From Minicystis rosea (GTDB lineage: Bacteria; Myxococcota_A; Polyangia; Polyangiales; Polyangiaceae), in assembly GCA_001931535.1 (NCBI GenBank), contig CP016211.1:5005573-5069572 (forward strand): DNA of 64,000 bases, written 5' to 3'. Position 1 is the first letter of the stretch. Each line of letters begins with the position of its first letter. The position numbers and the translations under genes were made by a program. A model generated the notes under the pieces. That model saw nothing but the letters and a program-made list of their open reading frames with translations. It searched no databases and had not been told where the DNA came from. Below, piece by piece: positions 1 to 8,043 of this stretch.

Positions 1-1
1 G

Positions 2-283
2 GGCTGGAACGCGTTCGGCAAGACGCAGCGCTCCTCCGTGGGCTGGGGTGTCGCGGGCGACTGCGTCGGCAATCACTCCGAGACGGGCTCCGCGCAGATC
101 GATCTCCGCGGCACTCCCTTCGCCGTGGCGAAAGACCAGTTCTCCACCACCGGCTGGTTCCCAGCGGGCAGCGCGCGATACAGCACCGATCGCCAGGTGG
201 TCACCCTCACCGGCGGCGGTTATTGCGGCCACACGGGGCCCAAGAGCCCGCGGCTCCAGCTCACCTGGATCGAGCCCGGATAG
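2..283 (+). CDS. C-terminal fragment of a secreted GON-domain-like protein
   Basis: The reading frame is open from the left edge of the window and ends at TAG 281-283, so only the last 93 residues are seen. They hold two Cys (in AGDCVG and GGGYCGH), a segment IDLRGTPFAV and a late LTGGGYCG. This pattern recalls the bacterial GON domain found at the C-terminus of extracellular proteins. The domain name is from memory; the role of the whole protein cannot be judged. It is followed by a 230-bp gap with three phased palindromes. Confidence 0.5.
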   Translation, partial: GWNAFGKTQRSSVGWGVAGDCVGNHSETGSAQIDLRGTPFAVAKDQFSTTGWFPAGSARYSTDRQVVTLTGGGYCGHTGPKSPRLQLTWIEPG

Positions 284-424
284 CAGGAGCTCCTCCGCTG
301 CGAGGGCGACGATCCGTCGCTGCGGTCGGATGGGCGCGTGGCGGCTCGGCTTCGTGAGGCCACACGCCTCGAAGCGACGCGGCTCGGTCTCGTCGCTCGG
401 CGCATGACACATCGCTGCGTCCGC

Positions 425-477
425 TGACATGTCAGCGCCTCCGCCTAACATGTCAGCGCCTCTCATGGACATGTCGG
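425..477. promoter_or_regulatory. Three phased copies of an ACATGT palindrome
   Basis: TGACATGTCA (425-434, a perfect 10-bp palindrome), TAACATGTCA (446-455) and GGACATGTCG (468-477) have centres 21 and 22 bp apart, about two helical turns. The first two copies also share the following AGCGCCTC. The array lies between the 3' ends of two convergent genes, so it is not an obvious promoter operator. It may bind a protein cooperatively or be a small repeat element. Confidence 0.4.
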
Positions 478-517
478 GCGCACGTACAACGTCGCGCCCC
501 AGCATGAACCTCGCCGC

Positions 518-1363
518 TCAGCTCGGCTGCGCGGGGAGATGAGCCGTCGTCAGCTCCCAAACTCGCTCTGCCAACACCGGATCGTACGCGATGCGTCGCG
601 CTTCCCAGCGCTTCGGGCTCTCGAAGGCGACGCCGCTCTGCGACGAGACGTCGGGCTCGGTCAAATAGCGCACGACGTTCGCGGCCGAGCGCTCCGGCGT
701 GGTGGCGATCATGGCGTACAGCGCGCGCGCCCACCACGGCTGCCGCGCGATCGTGTCGGTGACCGTCGGGCCGACACACGCGATCGCGATGCGCACGGGG
801 GCTCCGCTCCAGCGACGCGCCGCCTCCTGCACGTGGAGGAAGCCGAGCACCTGCGACGACATGAGCGCGCGCATCAGCGTCCACCGCCGCCGCTCGAACT
901 GAAGGTCGTCGAGATCGGGCACCAGGCCGGTCGGAGGCTTCGCCCCGACGTGAACGATGCGCCCGTCGCCCGACGCCGCGAGCGCATCGAAGAGCGCGAC
1001 GTTCAGCGCTGCCCGCGCGAAGTACTGCAGCCCGTACGCGAGCTCGAAGCCGTCGGCCGTTTCCTGGCGGCGGCGAGCGTGGAGATCGACGGTCATCGCC
1101 GAGTGCACGAGCCCGGAGATCGAAGGGCTCCGCGCGCGAATGCCGCGCACCGCGGCGGCGATGCTGGCGCGTGACAGGAGATCGGCCTGCAGCGCCTCGG
1201 CGGACGTGGCCCCGGCCTCCCGAAGCTGCTGCACGGTGCGCTGGGCGCGCTCGGCGTCGCGCCCGAGCACGAGGACGCGGGCGCCTCTCGCGGCCAGCGA
1301 CAGCGCCGCCGTCTTGCCGATGCCGCTCGTACCACCCACGAAGACGAAGTGCTTGTCGGTCAT
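518..1363 (-). CDS. Short-chain dehydrogenase/reductase with degenerate active site
   Basis: This 281-residue protein has the SDR size and fold signals: the N-terminal dinucleotide-binding glycine motif GGTSGIGK near residues 10-17 and a following Rossmann pattern. Where retinol-dehydrogenase-like SDRs carry the catalytic YxxxK, the aligned segment here reads ALMSSQVLG, so Tyr is Leu and Lys is Gln. Nucleotide binding may remain but classical oxidoreductase chemistry is doubtful. The gene is divergent from an AraC-family regulator with only 37 bp between the start codons, which suggests control by that regulator. The substrate is unknown. Confidence 0.85.
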   Translation of the reverse strand: MTDKHFVFVGGTSGIGKTAALSLAARGARVLVLGRDAERAQRTVQQLREAGATSAEALQADLLSRASIAAAVRGIRARSPSISGLVHSAMTVDLHARRRQETADGFELAYGLQYFARAALNVALFDALAASGDGRIVHVGAKPPTGLVPDLDDLQFERRRWTLMRALMSSQVLGFLHVQEAARRWSGAPVRIAIACVGPTVTDTIARQPWWARALYAMIATTPERSAANVVRYLTEPDVSSQSGVAFESPKRWEARRIAYDPVLAERVWELTTAHLPAQPS

Positions 1364-1374
1364 GGACCGTTCAT

Positions 1375-1424
1375 GCCGGACGATGAGCCATCATACGTCC
1401 ATGAAGGTTGATTCATCGTCCGGC
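1375..1424. promoter_or_regulatory. 12-bp perfect inverted repeat at the SDR/AraC divergent start
   Basis: GCCGGACGATGA at 1375-1386 is exactly mirrored by TCATCGTCCGGC at 1413-1424, with a 26-bp spacer containing the AraC start codon (1401). A second 7-bp pair, CATGGAC (1362-1368) and GTCCATG (1397-1403), includes both start codons. Likely roles are an operator for the AraC protein or an RNA hairpin that hides its start; which one is inference. Confidence 0.5.
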
Positions 1425-2330
1425 GCTGCCCTCACGGCCCTGCTCTCCCAGGTGCATCTCCACGCCAGCGCCTTCGGCGCGAGCGACCTCGGCGCCCCGT
1501 GGGGCGTCCGCACGGAGGGCATCGAAGCCCTCGGCGTGTACGTGGTGCTGCAAGGCTCGGCGGTGCTCGTCGTGCGCCGGCGTTCGGTCGATCTCGCCGC
1601 CGGCGACGTGGTGCTCGTGCGCGCTGGCGTCGCCCACGAGCTGAAGGACGCCCGCAGCACGCGCAGTGTGCCGTTCGAGCGGCTGCAACGCGCCGCCGAG
1701 GGGCGCGCGCGCCCGTTCCGCTGGGGTGGACGCGGGCCGCGCACCAGGCTCGTGTGCGGCGCGCTCGTGCTCGATGCGATCGACGGCGCGCTGTTCGCGG
1801 CGGCGCTGCCCACGCACGTGCACGTGAGCGCCGCGCGCGCGAGCCCGAGCCTGCGCAGCCTGCTCGATGGCCTCGCCCACGAGGTCGCCGACCCCGGCCT
1901 CGCAGCGCCGCTCGTGCTCACGCGCTTCGCCGAGCTCGTGTTCCTGCACGTGCTGCGCGCGTGCGCGGAGACCGACGCCGGCCCGCTCGGCTGGCTCCGC
2001 GGGCTCGGTCACCCGCGCATCGCCCGCGCGCTTGCGGCGATGTACACCGCGCCCGAGCGCGACTGGACGGTCGACTCGCTCGCAGCCAAAGCGACGATGT
2101 CACGCTCGGCGTTCGCCGAAGCCTTTCGCGCGCACGTCGGTGAGCCGCCGCTCGAGCACCTGACGGCGTGGCGCATGCGCCGCGCGGCGCGCTTGCTGGC
2201 GTCGCGCGACGTGCCCCTCAAGGCGATCGCGGCGCAGGTCGGCTACGGATCGGACGAAGCCTTCTCGCGTGCGTTCCGAGCGTGGGCCGGAGAGCCGCCG
2301 GGTGCGTGGCGGCGCCGCTCCCTCGAATGA
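1401..2330 (+). CDS. AraC-family transcriptional regulator (cupin N-terminus)
   Basis: The 309-residue protein has an N-terminal cupin-type sensing region (about residues 20-180, with VLVRAGVAHELK typical of AraC_binding_2/cupin_6 regulators). A C-terminal double helix-turn-helix follows, from about residue 210 (WTVDSLAAKATMSRSAFAEAF) to AAQVGYGSDEAFSRAFRAW near the end. The ATG at 1401 is chosen because it is the first start after the divergent SDR gene. The adjacent SDR is the most likely target, by analogy with AraC/oxidoreductase pairs where the regulator senses a small aromatic or electrophile. No ligand can be read from the sequence. Confidence 0.9.
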   Translation: MKVDSSSGAALTALLSQVHLHASAFGASDLGAPWGVRTEGIEALGVYVVLQGSAVLVVRRRSVDLAAGDVVLVRAGVAHELKDARSTRSVPFERLQRAAEGRARPFRWGGRGPRTRLVCGALVLDAIDGALFAAALPTHVHVSAARASPSLRSLLDGLAHEVADPGLAAPLVLTRFAELVFLHVLRACAETDAGPLGWLRGLGHPRIARALAAMYTAPERDWTVDSLAAKATMSRSAFAEAFRAHVGEPPLEHLTAWRMRRAARLLASRDVPLKAIAAQVGYGSDEAFSRAFRAWAGEPPGAWRRRSLE

Positions 2331-2336
2331 CTGCGG

Positions 2337-3518
2337 CTACGCCGTCGCCGTCTGACGCGCGCGGGCGCGCTGCCGTGCGGAGGCGCCGGCGCGCGGGTGG
2401 CGAGCCTCGTCCACGGTGCGATCGAGGGCTTTGCACCAGAGGTTCGCGGCAGCCTCGTTCTCGCAGATCATCACATCGATCGGGCCGTGATCCGTGTCGA
2501 GCCGCACCGCCACGCCGCTGGAGATCCGGGCTGCGCTGGACGCGCGCACCTCGACCAGCGGAATGGCCGCGCCGAAGCGGCCTTCGGGCCGCACATCCAC
2601 GGCGCCGTCGCGGCCGACCCACGGCAGGATGATGATGCGATCGCTGCCGACCGCGGCGAGCGGCGCCGAGCTGGCCCGATACTTCGCCGAGTAGCGCGCC
2701 ACGCCGAGGAACGCATAGCCGGTGAGGGTGAGCAGCGCTCCGGCGATCCCCGCGCCGATGGCGGCGCCCTGCGCCCCGCCGGCCGCGAGCGCCTGCCAGA
2801 GGCCGATCCACGCCGCTGCGGCTGCGATCATGAGCACGACGCCGATCATGGTGTTGCGCTTCGCGGTGGCGCGGGGACCGGCGTTGTCCCAATCGCGCAG
2901 GATCACCCGATCGCCCTCGGTACGCAGGGCGAAGCGCGCGAGCGCCGCGTTCGCGAGCGCGTCGCCGAGCGGCGCCGGCGGATCCTCGACGTCGAGCGAC
3001 ACGACCTCGCCGGCCCGCTCGATCGGAACGTCGATCGCTTTCGCCAAGCGCGCCGCGATGCCACGGGCCACGTCGGGAGCGCCTTCCAACAGGCGCTGTT
3101 CCGCGACGAGAAGCCGCTCGGGCCGCGCGCCCGACATGCCTTCGAGCACCAGCCACACGGAGGCGTGCTTGCGCCTTCGCTCGCAGCCGGAGGACTCGCA
3201 GCACGGCTCGTCGCGCTCGTCGAGATCGATCCGGGTGGCCTTGCGCACCATTCCATCGCCGCCGTGATAGAGCGCCGTCCCGACCTCGCGGGCGCCGCGC
3301 ATCACGCGCACCCAGACGGGATCCACGGGCACGGGGCCGTAGCCCGCGCCCCCCGCCGCAGGCTCGGGCGCGACGCGGATCACGAGGCCGCCGTGCTCCG
3401 GCAGCGCGTCGAGGGCGCGGCACGCGGCTCCCGGATCGAGGAGGAAGTCGACGACGGGATCGTCCTTCGGTCCGCCGAGCAGCTCGATGGCCGCCTCGAT
3501 GTCGTGCGCCAATGCCAT
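2337..3518 (-). CDS. Membrane protein of unknown function
   Basis: Not recognised as a family. From the internal ATG at 3518 it has 393 residues (the frame is open to 3626). The first two-thirds is soluble, with a Cys cluster (CCESSGCERRRK). Two adjacent hydrophobic helices follow (IGVVLMIAAAAAWIGLWQAL and AAIGAGIAGALLTLTGYAFL), then a soluble tail rich in beta-like segments and an Arg/Ala-rich end. The gene is convergent with the AraC gene (6 bp apart) and divergent from the pirin gene. The Cys pairs could bind metal; that is only a suggestion. Confidence 0.7.
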   Translation of the reverse strand: MALAHDIEAAIELLGGPKDDPVVDFLLDPGAACRALDALPEHGGLVIRVAPEPAAGGAGYGPVPVDPVWVRVMRGAREVGTALYHGGDGMVRKATRIDLDERDEPCCESSGCERRRKHASVWLVLEGMSGARPERLLVAEQRLLEGAPDVARGIAARLAKAIDVPIERAGEVVSLDVEDPPAPLGDALANAALARFALRTEGDRVILRDWDNAGPRATAKRNTMIGVVLMIAAAAAWIGLWQALAAGGAQGAAIGAGIAGALLTLTGYAFLGVARYSAKYRASSAPLAAVGSDRIIILPWVGRDGAVDVRPEGRFGAAIPLVEVRASSAARISSGVAVRLDTDHGPIDVMICENEAAANLWCKALDRTVDEARHPRAGASARQRARARQTATA

Positions 3519-3658
3519 GCCCGCGTACTGCCGCGCTCCCGCGCCGATGTAAAGCCGCTCTCCGCATGACGTGACGTCGCATCTCGTCCGCAGCTCGCGG
3601 CTGCGTACGGCCGTTCGCCGTGCCAAGATGCGCGCTGGATCGTCGCGAGGATCACTGC

Positions 3659-4612
3659 ATGCTCAGCAATCGCCGCATCTTCCTGTTCCAATCAGGCGCG
3701 CTCGTCGCGTCGGCGCTCGCCGGCTGCCGCGGCTCGGAAGCGCCGGCCGTCGTCTCGAAGTCGTTTCGTAGCGTGACGCAGCGGCTCCCCGGCATGCCCA
3801 CCACCGACGGCGCCGGCGTGCGCCTCACGCGCGTCATCGGGCAGCCGGCGCTGCGGAATCTCGATCCTTTCATCATGCTCGATCGCTTCCACTCCGACGA
3901 TCCAGGCGCGTACATCAAAGGCTTTCCCAATCATCCGCATCGCGGCTTCGAGACGGTGACGGTGATGCTCGCCGGCCGCATGCGGCATCGCGACAGCGTC
4001 GGCAACCACGGCGTCATCACGGGCGGCGGCGCGCAGTGGATGACGGCCGCCCGCGGCATCGTGCACTCGGAGATGCCCGAGCAGGACAACGGGCTCATGT
4101 CCGGCTACCAGCTCTGGGTGAACCTGCCCGCGAAGGAGAAGATGGGCCCGCAGTTCTATCAAGACCTGCAGCCCGATCAGATCGCGGAGGACAAGCTCTC
4201 GCCCGCAGGCAGCAAGGTGCGCGTGATCGCAGGCAGCGTCGGGAAGATTGCGGGCCCCGTGCGCGAACGCGTGACGCAGCCGATCCTGGTGACGGCCGCG
4301 TTGGAGGACGATCGCCCCTTCGAGCTGGAGACGCCCGAGGGGCACAACGCGTTCGTGTTCGTGGGGAGCGGCGAGGTGGAGATCGGTCCGGAGAACGGGG
4401 GCGTGAGCGCGGGTACGGGGACGATCGCGCTGCTCGGAAGTGGCACCCGCATCCGCGTGCGCGCCAAGGATCGGCGCAGCGAAGTGCTCTTGGCCGCGGC
4501 CCGTCCGCTGCGCGAGCCGATCGTGCAGCGGGGGCCCTTCGTGATGAACACGGAGGCCGAGATCCAAAAGGCTTGGGAGGACTATCGCGCCGGAGTGCTC
4601 GACAAGGGCTGA
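3659..4612 (+). CDS. Pirin-family protein exported as a lipoprotein
   Basis: This 317-residue pirin (two cupin domains) has the metal-site pattern of the family: HPHRGFE near residue 85 and GIVHSEMPEQ near residue 135 supply the His/His/His/Glu ligands. The ATG at 3659 is preferred: it follows GAGG by about 8 bp and gives an export signal NRRIFLF...ASALAGC, a twin-Arg-like motif ending in a lipobox. Most pirins are cytoplasmic or nuclear, so an exported lipid-anchored pirin is unusual. Pirins are cupin quercetinases or redox-linked regulators; the substrate here is unknown. Confidence 0.88.
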   Translation: MLSNRRIFLFQSGALVASALAGCRGSEAPAVVSKSFRSVTQRLPGMPTTDGAGVRLTRVIGQPALRNLDPFIMLDRFHSDDPGAYIKGFPNHPHRGFETVTVMLAGRMRHRDSVGNHGVITGGGAQWMTAARGIVHSEMPEQDNGLMSGYQLWVNLPAKEKMGPQFYQDLQPDQIAEDKLSPAGSKVRVIAGSVGKIAGPVRERVTQPILVTAALEDDRPFELETPEGHNAFVFVGSGEVEIGPENGGVSAGTGTIALLGSGTRIRVRAKDRRSEVLLAAARPLREPIVQRGPFVMNTEAEIQKAWEDYRAGVLDKG

Positions 4613-4920
4613 GCGCTCGACGGCCCGGAGCTCTTTGGCGCGTGCGCGAGCTCCGAAGCGAAGGACGACACCGCTTCGGAGCCTCTTGGAAGCCTGCGAT
4701 CAGCGCCGGCTCTGCCGAGCATCGCGCTCGGGGCCGCTTGCGGCCCCATCGTGACGAGCGCTGACTCGTTCGGCGCGGGGTTTGGGGCCGCTTGCGGCCC
4801 CATCGTGACGAGCGCCGACTCGGTTCGGCGCGGGGGTTTGGGGCCGCTTGCGGCCCCATCGTGACGAGCGCCGACTCGGTTCGGCGCGGGGGTTTGGGGC
4901 CGCTTGCAGCCCCATTGTAA
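4613..4920. repeat. Tandem 54-56-bp repeat carrying four hairpins
   Basis: Units start at 4730, 4784, 4840 and 4896 (the last partial, running into the stop of the lipoprotein gene). Each begins GGGGCC-GCTTGC-GGCCCC, a 6-bp GC stem with a 6-nt loop, followed by ATCGTGACGAGCGC and a TCGGCGCGGG tract. Units 2 and 3 are identical. They sit between the convergent ends of the pirin and YXWGXW genes and may act as a bidirectional terminator array. No gene is seen in 4613-4920. Confidence 0.75.
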
Positions 4921-5333
4921 CTAGCGACGAACCCAGCGGCCGGGAATGTACTCCCAGCGGTTGTAGCGGCGCTCCCACTGCGGGCCGACGTAGGCATAAC
5001 CGACGCGCTGCTGCTCCCAGCGGCCCGCGACCCACAGGTGCTGGCGGCCGTTCCAGCGGTAGTAGCCCGGCGCCCAGAAGTGACGCGCGCTCGGCGCCCG
5101 GCCGTAGACCTCGCGACGCGCCGCCGGGGGGCGTACGGCGCGTAGTAGTGACCGTAGCGGTAGCGAATCGCGTTCGTCTCACCGCCGTTGCTGTCCTCGG
5201 TCGGCGCCGACTCCGCCGTCTCCTCGGGGGCCACGGCATTCGAGTCCGCGCCGGTCGGCGCGTTGCAGCCGATCGCCGCCATCGACCCCATCATCATCGC
5301 CGCCGTCACCAGGATCTTGCCGTAGAGCTTCAT
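4921..5333 (-). pseudogene. YXWGXW-repeat lipoprotein, frameshifted
   Basis: The start at 5333 is set by GGAAGGA eight bases upstream. The N-terminus is a lipoprotein signal (MKLYGKILVTAAMMMGSMAA then IGC), followed by an acidic linker and RYRYGHYYAPYAP. At the six-C run 5126-5131 (coding strand) the frame breaks. In the +1 frame it continues as EVYGRAPSARHFWAPGYYRW, then HLWVAGRW, a Tyr-rich stretch and RWEYIPGRWVRR with stop TAG 4921-4923. Adding a single C restores one complete protein of the YXWGXW family of surface lipoproteins. It may be a true mutation, slippage-based switching, or a sequencing error. Confidence 0.75.
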
Positions 5334-5339
5334 GTTCAT

Positions 5340-6152
5340 CGTCCTTCCGAGGTTGCGTACGAGCTTAGAGCAACGGTCGGGCCAAGAGCTGGAGAACGAC
5401 GACCCTCGCCATTTCCCGGGATTTTGAGGGCCAGCGCCCCGCGGACCGTAACACTCGGCGTAACAACCGGTAGGACGTTCCGCTCATTTCCGTCACCATG
5501 CGTAACCGACCGTCGGGGAGGACCGACACGAGCGCCGGCCGGTGGTGACGCTTGGATCGCTGGTCGGGATGCTCCGTTCATCGATGGAGACGCTCGGTTC
5601 ACTGGTAGAGCCGCTCGGTTCGTGGGCAGAGGCGCTCGGCTCATCGACATCGATGCTCGGTTCGTGGCCAGAGGCGCGCTGCTCACCGACAGCGACACCA
5701 CGATCACCGACAAAGGCACCCTGCGCATCGACAGCGACGCTCTGCTCGTCGACAGCGACGCTCGGTTCGTTGGCAGAGGTCCTCGGTTCATCGACATCGA
5801 TGCTCGGTTCGTGGGCAGAGACGCGCTGTTCACCGACAGCGACGCCACGATCACCGATAAAGACACCCTGCCCATCGACAGCGACGCTCTGCTCGCGGAC
5901 AGCGACACCATGATCGTCGACAGCGACGCTCGGCGTGCCGGCGCAAGCATGTCGCTCGGCGCGCCGCCTCGTCCGTGAAAAAAATCGTCGCGAGGTAAAT
6001 CGAAAATCTCGCCTCTTGGATTTTAAGGATCGAGAGCCGAGAAACCGCGGCGGGGTCGGCGTCCTGCGTCCATGGACGGAGGCGCGGGCTCGTCCGCGTT
6101 CGCTCGGGTCCCCACCGTGCGCGTCCGCGCGCACGAGAACCATGGAGGCGTC
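5340..6152. repeat. 21-bp minisatellite with a 147-bp higher-order repeat
   Basis: From about 5560 to 5945 the DNA is built of degenerate 21-bp units such as GACAGCGACGCTCGGTTCGT. A block starting at TCGGTTCGTGGGCAG (5615) recurs at 5762, exactly 147 bp (7 units) later, so there is higher-order structure. Because the unit is a multiple of three and lacks stops, several frames on both strands are open and translate as heptad repeats. No ribosome site or start stands out and I do not call a gene. An AT-rich stretch at 5978-6034 probably holds the promoter of the next gene. Confidence 0.7.
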
Positions 6153-6782
6153 ATGAGCACGAACCACGAAACGATGGGCCCCGTCATTGCGTTGAAGCTC
6201 CCGCGCGGGAACGGAGCGCTGATCACGTTCGCCAAGGCGGTGCACGATCACATGTCGAACAACCCGAGCTTCCCGAGCCCGAGCCCCACGCTCGACGTGC
6301 TTGCGGCGGACATCACCGCGTTCGAGGAGGCCGAGACGAAGGTCGCGGGGCGGAGCCGGGGTGCGGCGAAGCTGCGTGATGCGCGAGCGCGCAAGGTGAA
6401 GGGCGACCTCGCGCACCTCCGGGACTACGTGCAAGGCGTCGCGGAGGCGCGGGCCACGCCGGCCGACGCGGCCGCCGTCATCGAGAGCGCGTTCATGAGC
6501 GTCAAGAAGATGCCGACGCGGCGCCACCTCGCGCTCGAGGCAAAGAACGCCGACCTCTCGGGCAGCGTGACGCTCATCGCCAAGGCGGTGGCCAGGACGG
6601 CGACCTACTTCTGGCAGTACAGCCTGGACCAGGAGACGTGGACGAGCGCCCCCGAGACGATGAAGTCGCGTGCCGTGATCTCGGGCCTGGCCTCGGCGCG
6701 CATCCACTACTTCCGGTTCCGCGCGCTCACGAGGACCGGCGAGATCGGCTACTCGCAGGTGGTGAGCCTGCTCGTTCATTGA
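6153..6782 (+). CDS. Hypothetical protein with fibronectin type III-like C-terminus
   Basis: This 209-residue protein starts at ATG 6153, five bases after GGAGG. The first 120 residues are helical and charged (FAKAVHDHMSNNPSFPSPSP, then AADITAFEEAETKV). The last 85 residues read like an FN3 beta-sandwich (TYFWQYSLDQETWTSAPET ... YFRFRALTRTGEIGYSQ). Similar two-part proteins occur in deltaproteobacteria and planctomycetes with no assigned function. No signal peptide is visible. Confidence 0.8.
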   Translation: MSTNHETMGPVIALKLPRGNGALITFAKAVHDHMSNNPSFPSPSPTLDVLAADITAFEEAETKVAGRSRGAAKLRDARARKVKGDLAHLRDYVQGVAEARATPADAAAVIESAFMSVKKMPTRRHLALEAKNADLSGSVTLIAKAVARTATYFWQYSLDQETWTSAPETMKSRAVISGLASARIHYFRFRALTRTGEIGYSQVVSLLVH

Positions 6783-6830
6783 GGCATCGCGAAGCGGCGG
6801 TGCTCTCCACCGGGCCGCGGCGAGGGTCGT

Positions 6831-7976
6831 TCAGGCTCTCGCCGCGGCGATGAGCAAGGCCGCTGCACGCTCGATCTCGTCCTCCGTCGTCCCCCGCCCC
6901 AGCGTCAGGCGCACTGCGCCGAGCGCGTCCTCCGGCGCGATCCCCATCGCCGTGAGCGCGACCGAGGCGTGCTCTTCGCCCGCATGACAAGCGCTGCCCG
7001 TAGTCGCGGCGATCTCGGGCACCTTCGCCAGCAACGCCGACCCACGCACGCCCGGGAATCGGCCGTTCACCGTGTTCGGCAAGCGATCGGCAAAGGCCCC
7101 GTGCACCACGAAGCCGGCGGAAGCGAGCCGAGCTTCCAACCGATCGCGTAGGGCGCGCTGTCGCTTCGATTCGACGGCGAGGGTCTCGCTCGCGAGCGCG
7201 CACGCTTCGCCGAGACCGGCGATGCCGACGACGTTCTCGGTGCCGGGGCGGAGGCCGCGCTCGTGCCCGGCGCCGACGACGACGGGCGCGAGCTGCACGC
7301 CGCGCCGCACGTAGAGCGCGCCCACGCCCTTCGGCGCATAGAGCTTGTGCCCTGCGATGCTGAGCAGATCGACCCCGAGGCCATGCACGTCGATCTCGAT
7401 CTTGCCGACGGCCTGTGCGGCATCGGTGTGTACGAGCGCGCCGTGGGATTTGGCCCGTGCTGCGATCTCCGCGACGGGTTGAATCACGCCGGTCTCGTTC
7501 TGCGCCAGGATGACGCTCACCAAGATCGGACCCGCGACACCGGCGAGCGCGCGCTCGACCGCCGCGGGATCGAGCACGCCGCGGGTATCCACGGGCACCA
7601 TCCGGATCACCGCTCCCGAGGCGGCGATCACGCTCGCCGGCTCGAGGGTCGCAGGGTGCTCGACGTTCGAGATCACGACGGTCAGGCTCGCCGCGCCGGC
7701 CTTGGCGGCGAGGCCGCGAAGGGCCAGGTTGTTCGCTTCGGTGCCGCCGCCGGTGAAGACGATCTCGTCGTCGTCGCAACCGATGAGCGCGGCGACGCGG
7801 CGCCGGGCCTGATCCACGATGGCCCGCGCGCGGAGCCCGTAGGCGTGCGTCGCGCTCGGGTTGCCGAAGCCATCTTCGAGCGCGGCCATCATCGCCTCGC
7901 GCACGCGGAGCGGGACCGGCGTGGAGGCGTTGTGATCGAGGTAGATCGGTCGCGACGTGGTGGCTTCGTTCGGCAC
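6831..7976 (-). CDS. Cysteine desulfurase (IscS/NifS family)
   Basis: This PLP enzyme of 381 residues removes sulfur from L-cysteine for Fe-S cluster or tRNA thiolation. It begins IYLDHNAST, typical of class V aminotransferases. HTDAAQAVGK and the PLP lysine motif SIAGHKLYAPKGVG lie mid-protein, and the active-site Cys loop is TTGSACHAGEEHAS. The start is GTG 7976, preceded by GGGCGGAGA. No Fe-S scaffold gene is adjacent, so it may be a stand-alone desulfurase. Confidence 0.93.
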   Translation of the reverse strand: MPNEATTSRPIYLDHNASTPVPLRVREAMMAALEDGFGNPSATHAYGLRARAIVDQARRRVAALIGCDDDEIVFTGGGTEANNLALRGLAAKAGAASLTVVISNVEHPATLEPASVIAASGAVIRMVPVDTRGVLDPAAVERALAGVAGPILVSVILAQNETGVIQPVAEIAARAKSHGALVHTDAAQAVGKIEIDVHGLGVDLLSIAGHKLYAPKGVGALYVRRGVQLAPVVVGAGHERGLRPGTENVVGIAGLGEACALASETLAVESKRQRALRDRLEARLASAGFVVHGAFADRLPNTVNGRFPGVRGSALLAKVPEIAATTGSACHAGEEHASVALTAMGIAPEDALGAVRLTLGRGTTEDEIERAAALLIAAARA

Positions 7977-8043
7977 GCGAATCTCCGCCCTTTCTCGGTG
8001 CCGGCAGGGTACGGCCGAAGGCTGGCGCGCGATAGAGGCGTGG

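Noticed and set aside
4095..4880. Long minus-strand frame running from the YXWGXW lipoprotein through the hairpin repeats and antisense to pirin
   Set aside because: It is the out-of-frame continuation after the frameshift. The true end of the protein is TAG 4921-4923 in the neighbouring frame.
5336..5950. 204-codon minus-strand and overlapping plus-strand frames over the minisatellite
   Set aside because: The 21-bp period keeps several frames open at once; no ribosome site or non-repeat domain supports any of them.
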